Shown one piece after another: positions 54,072 to 63,247 of a stretch of 64,000 bases of DNA. The stretch is taken from positions 1,875,303-1,939,302 of the forward strand of contig NZ_OY761553.1 of NCBI RefSeq assembly GCF_963664735.1, given 5' to 3'. Below the pieces are notes generated by a model that ran no database searches, was not told where the DNA came from, and worked only from the letters and a program-made list of their open reading frames with translations. Each line of letters starts with the position of its first letter. Within the stretch, counting starts at the first letter, position 1. The position numbers and the translations under genes are program-made. This stretch comes from an uncultured Cohaesibacter sp. (lineage in GTDB: Bacteria; Pseudomonadota; Alphaproteobacteria; Rhizobiales; Cohaesibacteraceae).

Positions 54072-54695
54072 ATGAAGAAACTCACTCGTATCATCTCTTG
54101 GGCTCTCAGCCTGATCATGGCCATCGCATTGGGGGGGCTTGTTTTTTCCTGGTACGGCGAAGAACTGCGGGTTCAGAAGACACAGGATGGGCAGACCGAC
54201 GTGAAAATTGGCGGAGACTTTTCTCTCACCGATCACACCGGCAAGCCCGTGACCTATGCCGATTTTGCCGACAGACCGCTGGCGATCTATTTCGGCTATA
54301 CCTTCTGTCCGGACGTTTGCCCAACAACCCTGAGCGAAATGACACTGTGGGTGGAAGAGCTTGGTGAAGATGCCCCAAAACTGAATTTTGTCTTTGTCAC
54401 GGTCGATCCAGAGCGGGACACGCAAGAAGCAATGGGCGACTATGTGGGAGCCTTTTTCGATCAGCTGATCGGCCTTAGAGGCACCCGTGAACAAACCGAT
54501 TCGGTTATCAAGGCTTACAAGGTCTATGCCAAAAGGGTTGATGATGGCAGCGACGATGGGGACTATGTGATGGACCACACGGCATCCGTGTTCCTGATGA
54601 AAAAGGGTGGAGATTTCTCCGGCACGATAGCCTTTGGGGAAGAGCACGACAGCGCTGTGAAAAAGCTGCGTAACCTGATTGCCAGTGCCGATTAG
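54072..54695 (+). CDS. SCO1/SenC copper chaperone
   Basis: A 207-residue thioredoxin-fold protein anchored by one N-terminal helix (about 8-27). The copper site is C79-PDVC83 and H169 (MDHTAS). It delivers copper to the CuA site of cytochrome c oxidase or acts as a thiol-disulfide protein. No cox genes are next to it in this window. AGGATAAG precedes the ATG. TlyA follows 150 bases later. Confidence 0.93.
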   Translation: MKKLTRIISWALSLIMAIALGGLVFSWYGEELRVQKTQDGQTDVKIGGDFSLTDHTGKPVTYADFADRPLAIYFGYTFCPDVCPTTLSEMTLWVEELGEDAPKLNFVFVTVDPERDTQEAMGDYVGAFFDQLIGLRGTREQTDSVIKAYKVYAKRVDDGSDDGDYVMDHTASVFLMKKGGDFSGTIAFGEEHDSAVKKLRNLIASAD

Positions 54696-54848
54696 GGGCC
54701 TGAACTTTTGTAACCTCGGCCATCGGCCTTGATTTGCCGATTTCCTATCGCTATTGACTGGCATGACTTTATGCCGGTGCGGGCTTTGTTTGAGCCTTGC
54801 GTCATCGCATCCGTGTCTGCCTGAATAGGTTAACCGAGGACATTATCT

Positions 54849-55604
54849 ATGGAAAAACTGCGCCTTGATCAGGCTTTGGTGGAGCGCGGACTTTGTGCGA
54901 GTCGCGCTCGGGCGCGGGATGCCATCAAGCGCGGTTTTGTGACGGTTGGTGGTCAGCCTGCCTCCAAGGCCAGCCAGATGGTGGGACCTGAAGCTGCTCT
55001 TGCGATCAACGATCCGGCAGGGAGCTATGTTTCTCGCGCGGCGTTGAAGCTGATCGGCGGGCTGGATCATTTCGGCTTTGATCCTTCAGGACGCATAGCC
55101 GTCGATATCGGCGCGTCAACGGGTGGCTTTTGTCAGGTGTTGCTGGAACGCGGTGCCAGCTCTGTCTATGGCATCGATGTTGGCCACGATCAGATGCATC
55201 CGAGTCTTCTGGAAAACCCTAACCTGCACTCGCTGGAAGGCATCAACGCGCGCGCGCTGGACCGAAGCCATGTGCCAGAGCCGTTTTCTGTGCTGGTGAG
55301 TGATGTTTCCTTCATCTCGCTGAAGCTTGCCCTGCCCGCAGCGCTCGGCATGGCTGAGCCGGGGGCATTTGCCGTGTTGCTTGTCAAACCCCAGTTCGAG
55401 GTGGGCAAAAAGGGTATTGGCAAAGGCGGTTTGGTGCGCGATGAAGCGGAAGGGGAAAGAGCCGCCCGCGCCATTTCAGATTGGCTGGCCGGTGACGAAG
55501 AGGTGTGCTGCCAAGGCTGGCGCGTTCTGGACCTCATCCCCTCTCCCATTCTGGGAGGCGATGGCAACAAGGAATATCTGCTTGGCGCAGTAAAGGACGA
55601 GTAG
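54849..55604 (+). CDS. tlyA: TlyA family rRNA 2'-O-methyltransferase
   Basis: A 251-residue protein: an S4 RNA-binding domain (about 3-65, RLDQALVERGLCASRARARDAIKRGFV) joined to an FtsJ-like Rossmann methyltransferase. The SAM loop is VDIGASTGGFCQVLLERGA and the KDKE-type residues lie in VSDVSF and LLVKPQFE. Relatives methylate 16S and 23S rRNA cytidines; the old name hemolysin is misleading. GAGGAC precedes the ATG. The gene is convergent with ubiA. Confidence 0.93.
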   Translation: MEKLRLDQALVERGLCASRARARDAIKRGFVTVGGQPASKASQMVGPEAALAINDPAGSYVSRAALKLIGGLDHFGFDPSGRIAVDIGASTGGFCQVLLERGASSVYGIDVGHDQMHPSLLENPNLHSLEGINARALDRSHVPEPFSVLVSDVSFISLKLALPAALGMAEPGAFAVLLVKPQFEVGKKGIGKGGLVRDEAEGERAARAISDWLAGDEEVCCQGWRVLDLIPSPILGGDGNKEYLLGAVKDE

Positions 55605-55650
55605 GCCGCCAAGCCATCCGCAAGTATCGGCCTTGATGAAATGGGGCAGA

Positions 55651-56604
55651 CTACATCCATATGCTCAGCAAGAGACCGGCGAAGATGATCCAACCGATTT
55701 GCGTGTTGGATCTAAACAGCGCCAGACACTGGCTTGCATTGGAAATATCCAGCTTCCAGATTTGCCAGCCCATATGCACTGCCGCCACTGTCAAGCCAAG
55801 GAAAGCGGGCCACGATACACCTGAAAAAGCAAAGCTGGCAGCCATGCACAGCACCATGACACCATAGAAAAAGATCAGCCATCCCCGCGTGTTGTCTGCA
55901 AATAGCAGAGCGGTGGATTTAACCCCGATCATGACATCGTCTTCCTTGTCCTGATGGGCATAGATGGTGTCGTAACCGATCGTCCAGACAATGGCCCCCA
56001 GATACATAAGCACCGGCGCAAATGTCAGCTGGCCGGTTATGGATGTCCAGCCAACAAGAGCCCCCCATGAAAAGGCCAGCCCGAGCACCAATTGCGGCCA
56101 ATGGGTGATCCGCTTCATGAAAGGGTATATGGCAACAACGCTGAGTGAGGCAAACCCGAGCCAGATCGTATATTCGTTGAACTGAAGCAGCACGACCAGG
56201 CCGATAAGCAACTGGGCGCAGAGCCATCCCCAAGCGCGACCGCGCGACACCTGATGGCTGGGAAGAGGCCTTGAGCGGGTACGCTCAACCTTTTCGTCGA
56301 TGTCCTGATCAACGATATCGTTATAAGTGCACCCGGCCCCGCGCATGACAACGGCACCCAGCCAGAAAGCTATCCCATACCACAGAATCCGTTCAAGCGA
56401 TGGCAATGAGCCACTTTGTGCTGTTGCAACAGCAAGCGTCAACGACCATAAACACGGCCACAACAGCAGCCACCAGCCGATCGGGCGCTCCAGCCGAGAC
56501 AAGCGCGCATAGGGGCGGAACCATTGTGGCAGCAGCGTATCTGCCCAGTGGCCACGCACAGCATCTGCCACGCGTCCATCACCCAGTGTCACCTGATCCT
56601 TCAT
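55651..56604 (-). CDS. ubiA: 4-hydroxybenzoate polyprenyltransferase
   Basis: A 317-residue membrane enzyme of ubiquinone synthesis that attaches the polyprenyl chain to 4-hydroxybenzoate. Nine or so hydrophobic helices are visible. The Mg-pyrophosphate motifs are NDIVDQDID (95-103, followed by EKVERTRSRPL) and YDTIYAHQDKEDD. The start is the ATG behind AAGGAC at 7-8 bases. Upstream codons of the open frame lack a ribosome-binding site. Confidence 0.95.
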   Translation of the reverse strand: MKDQVTLGDGRVADAVRGHWADTLLPQWFRPYARLSRLERPIGWWLLLWPCLWSLTLAVATAQSGSLPSLERILWYGIAFWLGAVVMRGAGCTYNDIVDQDIDEKVERTRSRPLPSHQVSRGRAWGWLCAQLLIGLVVLLQFNEYTIWLGFASLSVVAIYPFMKRITHWPQLVLGLAFSWGALVGWTSITGQLTFAPVLMYLGAIVWTIGYDTIYAHQDKEDDVMIGVKSTALLFADNTRGWLIFFYGVMVLCMAASFAFSGVSWPAFLGLTVAAVHMGWQIWKLDISNASQCLALFRSNTQIGWIIFAGLLLSIWM

Positions 56605-57052
56605 AAAATCGTCCTTGGTCATTGATCGTGAGCCGAAAAGGAGACCCCTCATTCTGCTAAGACCTTTGCCCGAAGCATGGGGTAACGTCAACCACTCATA
56701 TTGTATTGTATTGTATTAGATTTGCATCGTTTTGTATTATTGAGAGCAATTCCAAACAATCCTGAATGGCCCCCTCATATGCTGCACCAAGCTTATGCCG
56801 AATCCCGCGCCTGAATATGACGCGCAACAGACTTTCCCCATGGTTCCACCACATAGCCACCAGAAACGGACAGTTTCTGCTTCCCTGTTGCCTTTTTGGC
56901 GTTCGAGTTTAGCTTTTGCAGCAACATTTGAGCTGGTGACCGCTTGTAGACTTGATTTTATTGCGGGTGAAGGGTAGCAGACTTGCACCTGTCATATTCA
57001 TTCTTTGCGAGCCTTGCGATAGGCTCCGAGATCTTATCAAAAGGTGGCCCAG
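56605..57052. other. Divergent promoter region, ubiA / purD, with pentanucleotide repeat
   Basis: No gene. A short tandem repeat of TATTG (3.8 units, 56699-56718) lies on the ubiA side. The rest should hold the promoters of both genes. Confidence 0.45.
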
Positions 57053-58348
57053 ATGACTGATCGGCTCAACGTTCTTCTCATCGGCTCTGGCGGACGCGAG
57101 CACGCGATTGCCTACGCTCTGAAGAAATCCCCCCGTCTTGATGCGCTTTATGTTGCTCCGGGTAATGCTGGTCTTCGGCCTCTGGCTCAGACAGCAGATA
57201 TCGCGGTAAGCGATCACGATGCGGTTATCGCCTTTTGCAAGGCCAACGCCATTTATTTTGTCATTGTCGGGCCAGAGGCTCCGCTGGTCGATGGCCTTGT
57301 CGATAGCCTGAGCGCGGCGGACATTCTCGCGTTCGGCCCCTCCAAGGAAGCGTCTCAGCTGGAAGGTTCCAAGGGATACACCAAGGATCTTTGTGCAGAG
57401 TTTGATATTCCCACTGCCGCTTATGCCCGTTTTGGCGATTGCGCCTCTGCCCTTGCCTATCTCAAGGATCATCCCGCCCCTATCGTGATCAAGGCTGACG
57501 GTCTGGCCGCTGGCAAAGGAGTCACGGTAGCCATGAGCGATGAAGAAGCGGAAGCTGCTGTCAAAGAATGCTTCGATGGGGCATTTGGGGACGCAGGTGC
57601 GGAAGTCGTAATCGAGGCATTTTTGCAAGGGGAAGAAGCGAGCCTATTTGCGCTTTGTGATGGCACGACCGCGTTGCATCTTGCCTCTGCACAGGATCAC
57701 AAGCCCGTTGGCGAGGGCGACACCGGCCCCAATACTGGCGGCATGGGGGCTTACAGCCCGGCACCCGTCATGACCGACGCCTTGACCGAAGAGGTTATGG
57801 AAAAGATTGTCCGGCCGACGATCAACGGCATGGCCAGCCGTGGTGCGCCATTCAAGGGCATTCTGTTTGTGGGATTGATGATCACGAAAAATGGCCCTGA
57901 ATTGATCGAATATAATGTTCGTTTTGGCGATCCTGAATGCCAGACCCTGATGATGCGCCTTGAGAGCGATCTGCTGGAACTGCTGCTGGCAGCTGCCAAG
58001 GGTGAGCTCAAGGGTGTTGAAGCCAGCTGGTCCGATGACGTTGTCATGAATGTCGTACTGGCGACAAAAGGCTACCCGGGCTCCTATGAAAAAAACACCG
58101 TGATTGACGATCTTTCCGCAGCCGAAGCTCTGGAAGGGGTAACCATTTTCCACGCTGGCACCGCAGAGAAAGACGGCAAGCTGGTAGCGACCGGCGGACG
58201 CGTTCTCAATGTTTGCGCTCGTGGCAAATCTGTTACCCAAGCGCAGGCGCTGGCCTATAAGGCAGTGGATGCTGTGCGTTGGGACAATGGCTTCTGCCGC
58301 CGCGATATTGGCTGGCGTGCCGTTGCACGAGAGAAAAATGCGCAATAG
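57053..58348 (+). CDS. purD: Phosphoribosylamine-glycine ligase
   Basis: An ATP-grasp ligase of 431 residues that joins phosphoribosylamine and glycine in de novo purine synthesis. Motifs: [14 protein letters not shown] at the N-terminus, [10 protein letters not shown] (ATP loop), [14 protein letters not shown] and [12 protein letters not shown]. Length fits the family. A GTG three codons upstream is possible, but AAAGGTGG fits the ATG better. A terminator follows. Confidence 0.97.
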   Translation: MTDRLNVLLIGSGGREHAIAYALKKSPRLDALYVAPGNAGLRPLAQTADIAVSDHDAVIAFCKANAIYFVIVGPEAPLVDGLVDSLSAADILAFGPSKEASQLEGSKGYTKDLCAEFDIPTAAYARFGDCASALAYLKDHPAPIVIKADGLAAGKGVTVAMSDEEAEAAVKECFDGAFGDAGAEVVIEAFLQGEEASLFALCDGTTALHLASAQDHKPVGEGDTGPNTGGMGAYSPAPVMTDALTEEVMEKIVRPTINGMASRGAPFKGILFVGLMITKNGPELIEYNVRFGDPECQTLMMRLESDLLELLLAAAKGELKGVEASWSDDVVMNVVLATKGYPGSYEKNTVIDDLSAAEALEGVTIFHAGTAEKDGKLVATGGRVLNVCARGKSVTQAQALAYKAVDAVRWDNGFCRRDIGWRAVAREKNAQ

Positions 58349-58395
58349 CTCAAAGAGATTGCTCACGCCTTGACGGCAGCTCAAAACTGATTTCA

Positions 58396-58429
58396 AAAAA
58401 CCGCTGAGGCATAAACCACAGCGGTTTTT
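58396..58429 (+). terminator. Terminator after purD
   Basis: AAAAACCGCTG/CAGCGGTTTTT 11-bp stem with a 12-base loop and CTTTG after it. The A/T ends allow use from both strands. Confidence 0.88.
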
Positions 58430-58502
58430 CTTTGTTTCAAATGGCTCCGGTGCTTTGAACGCAGAACCGCCGATCGGGGCAGCCCAACCTTCAGGCAGTC
58501 GC

Positions 58503-59477
58503 TTATCTGCGCCGCAGAATAAACCAATAAACCGACCCGCCGCCGATCACGAGCACGGCGCAAATACCGATAAGTGCTGAACGGGCCCAATAGCTCAGGC
58601 CAGCGAGCCCATGTGACACATCAAAGAAAGGTGACATTGCCAAAAGCAGAATGTCGCCGGACCAGTGAGCCAAGATACTCAAACCATCAGTGATAAAGCC
58701 AAATGCGAGAGAGAGGATGAACAGCAGACCCGAAGTCAAACTCAAGACGCGTCCAATGAAGGAAGATTTTTCCCGCTCTTGAGCCAGCTTCTCTTCATGC
58801 AGATACAAGACTTCCGGATCGGTTCCACCCCGTTCCACAAAAGCCATATGCCCACCAGAGGACGCTTTAATCTCTTTGATCTGGTCGAGATTGAGACTTT
58901 TCGCCCTTGCCGATGTATCGGCATTCAGCGATGCAATATTCATTGCCGTGGTCTCTCCTGCCTTTACCTCATAGACTTCTGTTTCGAGCTTATTGCGGAC
59001 TTCAACCACACCTTCATGCACGCGAACCTTGGCCCATTTATCATCGATTGAGACCGTAAACTCGGTTCCCTTTACCGCAGCAACCATATAGGGCGTTTCA
59101 ACCTGAAAATGCAGTCTCTTCTGCTTGTCTACAGCCAGAGTGATCGTACCCTTCTTCTGACGGATCACGGTCATATTGGGATTGCGCTCGCGCTCACCAG
59201 GCAGGCTGAGCTCTGTGTTCGAGCCAACCTGAATGCGCTGTTTGCCGTTGGTCATTTGCAGGCGCGTGCGCGCGCCAGTCATAAGGGTTTGTCCGGCAAA
59301 CAGAACACGCCCCTTTTTGATCCACATTGGTTCGTGCCCTGGCGTTTCTATGCGCGCAGAACCACTAATTTTGGCGATTTTCCAGATATCGGATATTGCA
59401 TCATCCAAGCCCTGAGCTTGAACGGCAGGGGCATGAAGCAAAATCATTGCAACGATAGAGGCGATGTATGCCCGCAC
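58503..59477 (-). CDS. FecR-domain protein with C-terminal membrane helices
   Basis: A 324-residue exported protein. A Sec signal peptide (1-22, ending VQA) is followed by a FecR domain (about 50-170, ETPYMVAAVKGTEFTVSI...VRVHEGVVEVRN). Two or three hydrophobic helices near the C-terminus (about 235-320) anchor it, and the tail ends in basic RRR. Unlike classical FecR it has no sigma factor beside it, and it resembles the FecR-like envelope proteins found next to adhesins or CHASE2 cyclases. Start GTG behind AGGAG (8 bases). Confidence 0.82.
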   Translation of the reverse strand: MRAYIASIVAMILLHAPAVQAQGLDDAISDIWKIAKISGSARIETPGHEPMWIKKGRVLFAGQTLMTGARTRLQMTNGKQRIQVGSNTELSLPGERERNPNMTVIRQKKGTITLAVDKQKRLHFQVETPYMVAAVKGTEFTVSIDDKWAKVRVHEGVVEVRNKLETEVYEVKAGETTAMNIASLNADTSARAKSLNLDQIKEIKASSGGHMAFVERGGTDPEVLYLHEEKLAQEREKSSFIGRVLSLTSGLLFILSLAFGFITDGLSILAHWSGDILLLAMSPFFDVSHGLAGLSYWARSALIGICAVLVIGGGSVYWFILRRR

Positions 59478-59932
59478 GACGAGGTCTCCTGATCGTCAGA
59501 ATTTGACTACTTTAAATTTGTGTCAAAAAAACGCACAACTTTTCCAACAAATTGATTTACAACAACAATTTGTCATCAACATTCACAAGCTCGCCCTAAC
59601 CGGCATTAAATTTACCATTTTTGTGTAAACATATTCCAAATTTTTAATTCCAATAGTTTATTCAAATTACCGAATTTTATAATTTGTCATTCATTACAGA
59701 TTATCTGGAATTTCATGCCTCAAACTTGCTTTCCTTGGCATTTGGCGTCATTGCTGAGCGGGCATGGTGGTCTTTTGCTATAAGAACAGGTTTGAACATC
59801 TTTTCATCCTGCAGAAGAAAACGGACTACGACAAACCAGACCGAATCCGATAAATCTGCTAAGACAATCGCATTTGGTGCGCTTTCATGCCCGATTTCGG
59901 CTAAAGCGCAATGACGGAGGGCCTTTGGCGCG
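59478..59932. other. Divergent AT-rich promoter region
   Basis: About 455 bases between the FecR-like gene and the RNA methyltransferase. It is AT-rich with T-runs. A 76-residue plus frame at 59684 has no start signal and is dismissed. Confidence 0.4.
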
Positions 59933-61171
59933 GTGACTGATCCTGTTGAAATTACAATTGACGAACTTGGCGGCAAAGGAGACGGGATCGCCTATCACAG
60001 TGGCGGGAGCCTTTTTGTTCCCTTTGCGTTGGCCGGAGAGCGCGTGCGCGTAACCCCCATGGGGGACCGGGGCGAACTCGAAGAGATCATCACCCCTTCA
60101 CCGGACCGGGTGGACCCTGTTTGCTCATTGTTCCGAACATGCGGCGGTTGCACCATGCAGCATCTGGGTGAAGAGCTTTACCGGAGCTGGAAAGCAGGTC
60201 TTGTTAAAGATGCCCTTTCCGCTCGCGGGTTCGACGATATAAAGATCAACGATCTGATGACCACAAAGCCGGGCCAACGGCGCCGCGCCGTGCTGACGGC
60301 TCGTCTTATCGGGCGGCGCTTGCTCTTTGGTTATCACGAAGCAAAATCTGCAAGGGTCGTCGATGTGGATCATTGTCCGCTGCTCGTTCCAGCGCTCAAT
60401 AAGCTGTTGCCGCAGCTGGCTGATTATCTGCCGCTCTTTGTGACCAAAAAGCATGAGGCGCGCATCACACTGCTGATGACCCATTCCGGCGTGGATCTGG
60501 GACTTGATGATGTGAAGGACATGCGCAATGGACAGGATTATCTGAAAGCCGTTGAAATGGCTGAGAAGCTTGATCTTGCACGGCTATCGGCTAACGGCGA
60601 GGTGTTGCTGGAACGCCGCCCGCCGATACTCAAAATGGGCAGTGCCGAGGTCAGCCCACCTGTTGGCGCTTTTGTTCAGGCTGAAGAAAGCGCCGAGCGG
60701 GCCATGGCAAAGCTCGTTCTGGAGAGCGTTGGGGAGGCAAAAAAGGTTATTGATCTCTTTTGCGGATCCGGTACCTTCGCGCTGCGTCTTGCAAAAAAGG
60801 CTCAGGTCTGGGCGTTGGAAAGCGAAGACGCTGCGCTTAAATCTCTTGAGAAGGCATGGCGCTTTGGCGATCAGCTCAAGGGCATAAAAATGGAACGCCG
60901 CGATTTGTTCCGCCGCCCGGTGCTTGCCGCTGAAATGAAGAAATTCGATGCTCTGGTTTTTGACCCGCCACGCGCTGGAGCAAAGGCACAGTGTGAGGAG
61001 ATTGCCAAATCCAAGGTGCCCATAGTGGTCGCCGTTTCGTGCAATCCCGGCACTTTGGCCCGCGATCTTCGCATATTGGTGGATGGTGGATACAAGATCG
61101 TTTCGGTTACACCAGTCGATCAGTTCCTATTTTCTCCGCATGTAGAATGCGTGGTAACGCTGAAGCGTTAA
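59933..61171 (+). CDS. RlmD/TrmA-type RNA 5-methyluridine methyltransferase
   Basis: A 412-residue class I SAM methyltransferase. An N-terminal TRAM-like region comes first, then a [4Fe-4S] site (C64, C70, C73 in CSLFRTCGGC, and C148 in DHCPLL). The catalytic domain has DLFCGSGTFALRLA (SAM loop), FDPPRAGA and the nucleophile cysteine in SCNPGTLARD. The iron-sulfur cysteines point to the RlmD/RlmCD rather than the TrmA branch. The substrate is probably 23S rRNA. The start is GTG; a GGAGGG site is somewhat far upstream. Confidence 0.9.
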   Translation: MTDPVEITIDELGGKGDGIAYHSGGSLFVPFALAGERVRVTPMGDRGELEEIITPSPDRVDPVCSLFRTCGGCTMQHLGEELYRSWKAGLVKDALSARGFDDIKINDLMTTKPGQRRRAVLTARLIGRRLLFGYHEAKSARVVDVDHCPLLVPALNKLLPQLADYLPLFVTKKHEARITLLMTHSGVDLGLDDVKDMRNGQDYLKAVEMAEKLDLARLSANGEVLLERRPPILKMGSAEVSPPVGAFVQAEESAERAMAKLVLESVGEAKKVIDLFCGSGTFALRLAKKAQVWALESEDAALKSLEKAWRFGDQLKGIKMERRDLFRRPVLAAEMKKFDALVFDPPRAGAKAQCEEIAKSKVPIVVAVSCNPGTLARDLRILVDGGYKIVSVTPVDQFLFSPHVECVVTLKR

Positions 61172-61387
61172 GCGGCACCAAATCATCCTGTCGGGCGCCA
61201 TGGTGGTACAAATTCTATTGATTTTCTTGCCGATGGTGCCGACAACTGATGCATGGCGTCACTTACATAGGTAAAAACTCAGCTTTTCCAAGCGATGGAC
61301 TTGATCTCGCCACGAAGCTGACTAGATATCTCATGAAATACCGCAGGGGTGCAAAGTGCGGCCCGGAACTGGAAAGGTCATCAACAG

Positions 61388-61693
61388 ATGGTCCACTTTA
61401 AGCGATGGGTGATCATCGCCTTCGCTATCGCGCTGTTTTTGATCGGGCTGGCCTCTGTTTGGACACCTGTGCCTATTGGCGCGATTCTGATGACCTTCGC
61501 CACCTTTTTGCTCATTGCCAACAGCCGAAAGGGGCGCGCTTTCGTGCGCGGTGCACGACGACGTTTCAAGATTATCGACAAGCAGATGCGCTGGTTTGAA
61601 GCCCGCAGCAAGGCAAAGATGGTCAGGGTACTCAAGACCACCCAGCCGCTCGAATCTCGCCTGCGCTATGGCAACAAGAATATCGAGCGATAA
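61388..61693 (+). CDS. Small membrane protein, paralogue A
   Basis: A 101-residue protein. A hydrophobic pair of helices (about 6-50, IIAFAIALFLIGLASV and WTPVPIGAILMTFATFLLI) is joined by a conserved turn VWTPVPIG. A basic amphipathic region with ANSRKGRAFVRGARRR and the motif RVLKTTQPL follows. It resembles the PGPGW/DUF454 type of small membrane proteins, but I cannot be sure. The neighbouring gene at 61945 is a clear paralogue. The ATG has AAAGG 10 bases upstream. Confidence 0.75.
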   Translation: MVHFKRWVIIAFAIALFLIGLASVWTPVPIGAILMTFATFLLIANSRKGRAFVRGARRRFKIIDKQMRWFEARSKAKMVRVLKTTQPLESRLRYGNKNIER

Positions 61694-61944
61694 ACCCCAA
61701 TTCTGTTTATGTGCAAGGCTTTACGGTGTGCTCTGCGCTTGTTTCCCAAGTCTGTTCAAGATAGCCCAAAGAAGTAGGCTTTGTCTTTATAGTGTCATAC
61801 AGCCAGCATAATTGAGATACACCAGCTCAAGGAGCATGATGCTTGGGATACATCTCTTATCGTCTTTTGCAAGAGCTGTATATCATTAAAGGTTTGGCCG
61901 TTTTCAAGCATAAGCATTCGGGGTGTTTATAGGGAGCCTGAACG

Positions 61945-62313
61945 GTGATCTCGAATCTCAGACAGTGGGCTATTTTGAGCTTCGCCTTTGTTTGCCTGAT
62001 TGGTGGTTTGGCGACCGTATGGCTGCCGATCCCGACCGGCGTGCCTTTGCTGGCGCTTAGCGCTTTCCTCATTATCGCAAACAGCCGAATAGGCCGAAAC
62101 AATGTGCGCCGCTTGCGCAAGCATGTTGACTGGCTGGATCTGGCTGTTGTCTGGATCGAAGAACGCACCGGGCGCACGTTTGGGCGGGTTTTGAAGACCA
62201 CGCGCCCGTTGATGACCCGCCATCGCAAGAAAGCTGAAATGGCCGCAGCGACTTCAACGAGTAAGGGGCAAGCGCAAACTGAAAACACAAATCGTGATGC
62301 GCATGACAGTTGA
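61945..62313 (+). CDS. Small membrane protein, paralogue B
   Basis: A 122-residue paralogue of the preceding protein. The two share the turn VWLPIPTG / VWTPVPIG, the ANSRIGR/ANSRKGR block and RVLKTTRPL / RVLKTTQPL. The C-terminal tail is hydrophilic and Thr/Ser/Lys-rich. Start GTG behind GGGAG at 8 bases. About 250 bases separate the pair, so they are tandem duplicates with their own upstream regions. Confidence 0.75.
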   Translation: MISNLRQWAILSFAFVCLIGGLATVWLPIPTGVPLLALSAFLIIANSRIGRNNVRRLRKHVDWLDLAVVWIEERTGRTFGRVLKTTRPLMTRHRKKAEMAAATSTSKGQAQTENTNRDAHDS

Positions 62314-62620
62314 TGGCGCCAGTTAGCTGCCAAATGAAATCGTAAACGCTTTATTCCCTTTTGCAAGCAAGGCGATATTGTTCAGCCTTCCTCACAACGC
62401 AGCCGCTGTATTCTGCAAGAGAAAATTGCAGAAATACGCTCTTCCTACCCTACCAAGGACGCCTTGTGCAGCCGTTCGCAGATGAGTATCTTTAGATATT
62501 AAATTAAATGCAGACGCTTTAGTGGGGGGCGGCTATGCAAACGATTTCCAGTGCCAAAAACTCTCGCTCAATGGCAACCATTGCGATTGAATGAGAGAGT
62601 GATCTGATCAGGATAACGCC
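62314..62620. other. Spacer upstream of the START-like gene
   Basis: About 300 bases without a gene. The last part has a hairpin CAATGG-CAA-CCATTG (62569-62583) in the likely leader of the next gene. Confidence 0.4.
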
Positions 62621-63100
62621 ATGTACAAACCCATCGTCAAAGTAATCGAAGTGCCGACCGATGCAATGTCCGCCTACAAACGGTTCACGATGGATATGGG
62701 TATGTGGTGGCCGCTCGATACCCGCTCTATCTCGATTCATAGCACCGGCGTTCCTGCCAAGCGACTGGAGACTGATCCAGTCGCCGGTGGCGCGATTATA
62801 GAAGTGAGTGCCGATGATACCCGCCATGTCTGGGCCAGCTTTGCTGATTGCGATGCGCCCCGCTCCGTCGCCATCATCTTTCACATGGGCCAGCCTCTGG
62901 AATATGCGACGCGGCTGGTTGTCAGCTTCATTGAAACCCATCCACACCAGACGCTTGTCAAACTGGTTCATGGGGGCTGGAAAACCTATGGCCCGTTGGC
63001 TCCCATGATGCGCAAGGGATATGATGCTGGCTGGGACGAGATTTTCTGCCTCCACTATGCCCGCGCCTGCGAGAAAACGCGTTATTTGAAACGCGCCTAA
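62621..63100 (+). CDS. SRPBCC/AHSA1-like protein
   Basis: A 159-residue protein of the START-like (SRPBCC) fold, near the Activator-of-Hsp90-ATPase-1-like group. Segments: IVKVIEVPTDAMSAYKRFT at the start, MGMWWPL, then ...TRLVVSFIETHP..TLVKLVHGGWKTYG and the C-terminal helix GYDAGWDEIFCLHYARAC. It binds a hydrophobic ligand in related proteins; the specific role is unknown. AGGATAACG precedes the ATG. Confidence 0.82.
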   Translation: MYKPIVKVIEVPTDAMSAYKRFTMDMGMWWPLDTRSISIHSTGVPAKRLETDPVAGGAIIEVSADDTRHVWASFADCDAPRSVAIIFHMGQPLEYATRLVVSFIETHPHQTLVKLVHGGWKTYGPLAPMMRKGYDAGWDEIFCLHYARACEKTRYLKRA

Positions 63101-63141
63101 CCGCTCTAAAAGAGCTAGACTGACGATGCCATCCATGAATC

Positions 63142-63172
63142 AAAATGCCCGACCAAACTGATCGGGCATTTT
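63142..63172. terminator. Bidirectional terminator between START-like gene and ald
   Basis: AAAATGCCCGA/TCGGGCATTTT 11-bp perfect stem with a 9-base loop; A/T ends provide U-tracts both ways. Confidence 0.9.
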
Positions 63173-63247
63173 TCATTTCAGTTGCTTGTTGCGATCAGGC
63201 CAAGATCCATGACTCCAGCCCTGACCTCTGCCTCTGTGAGTGGCAGA

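Noticed and set aside
59684-59914. 76-codon plus frame before the RNA methyltransferase
   Set aside because: No ribosome-binding site; mostly low-complexity basic tail; likely promoter DNA.
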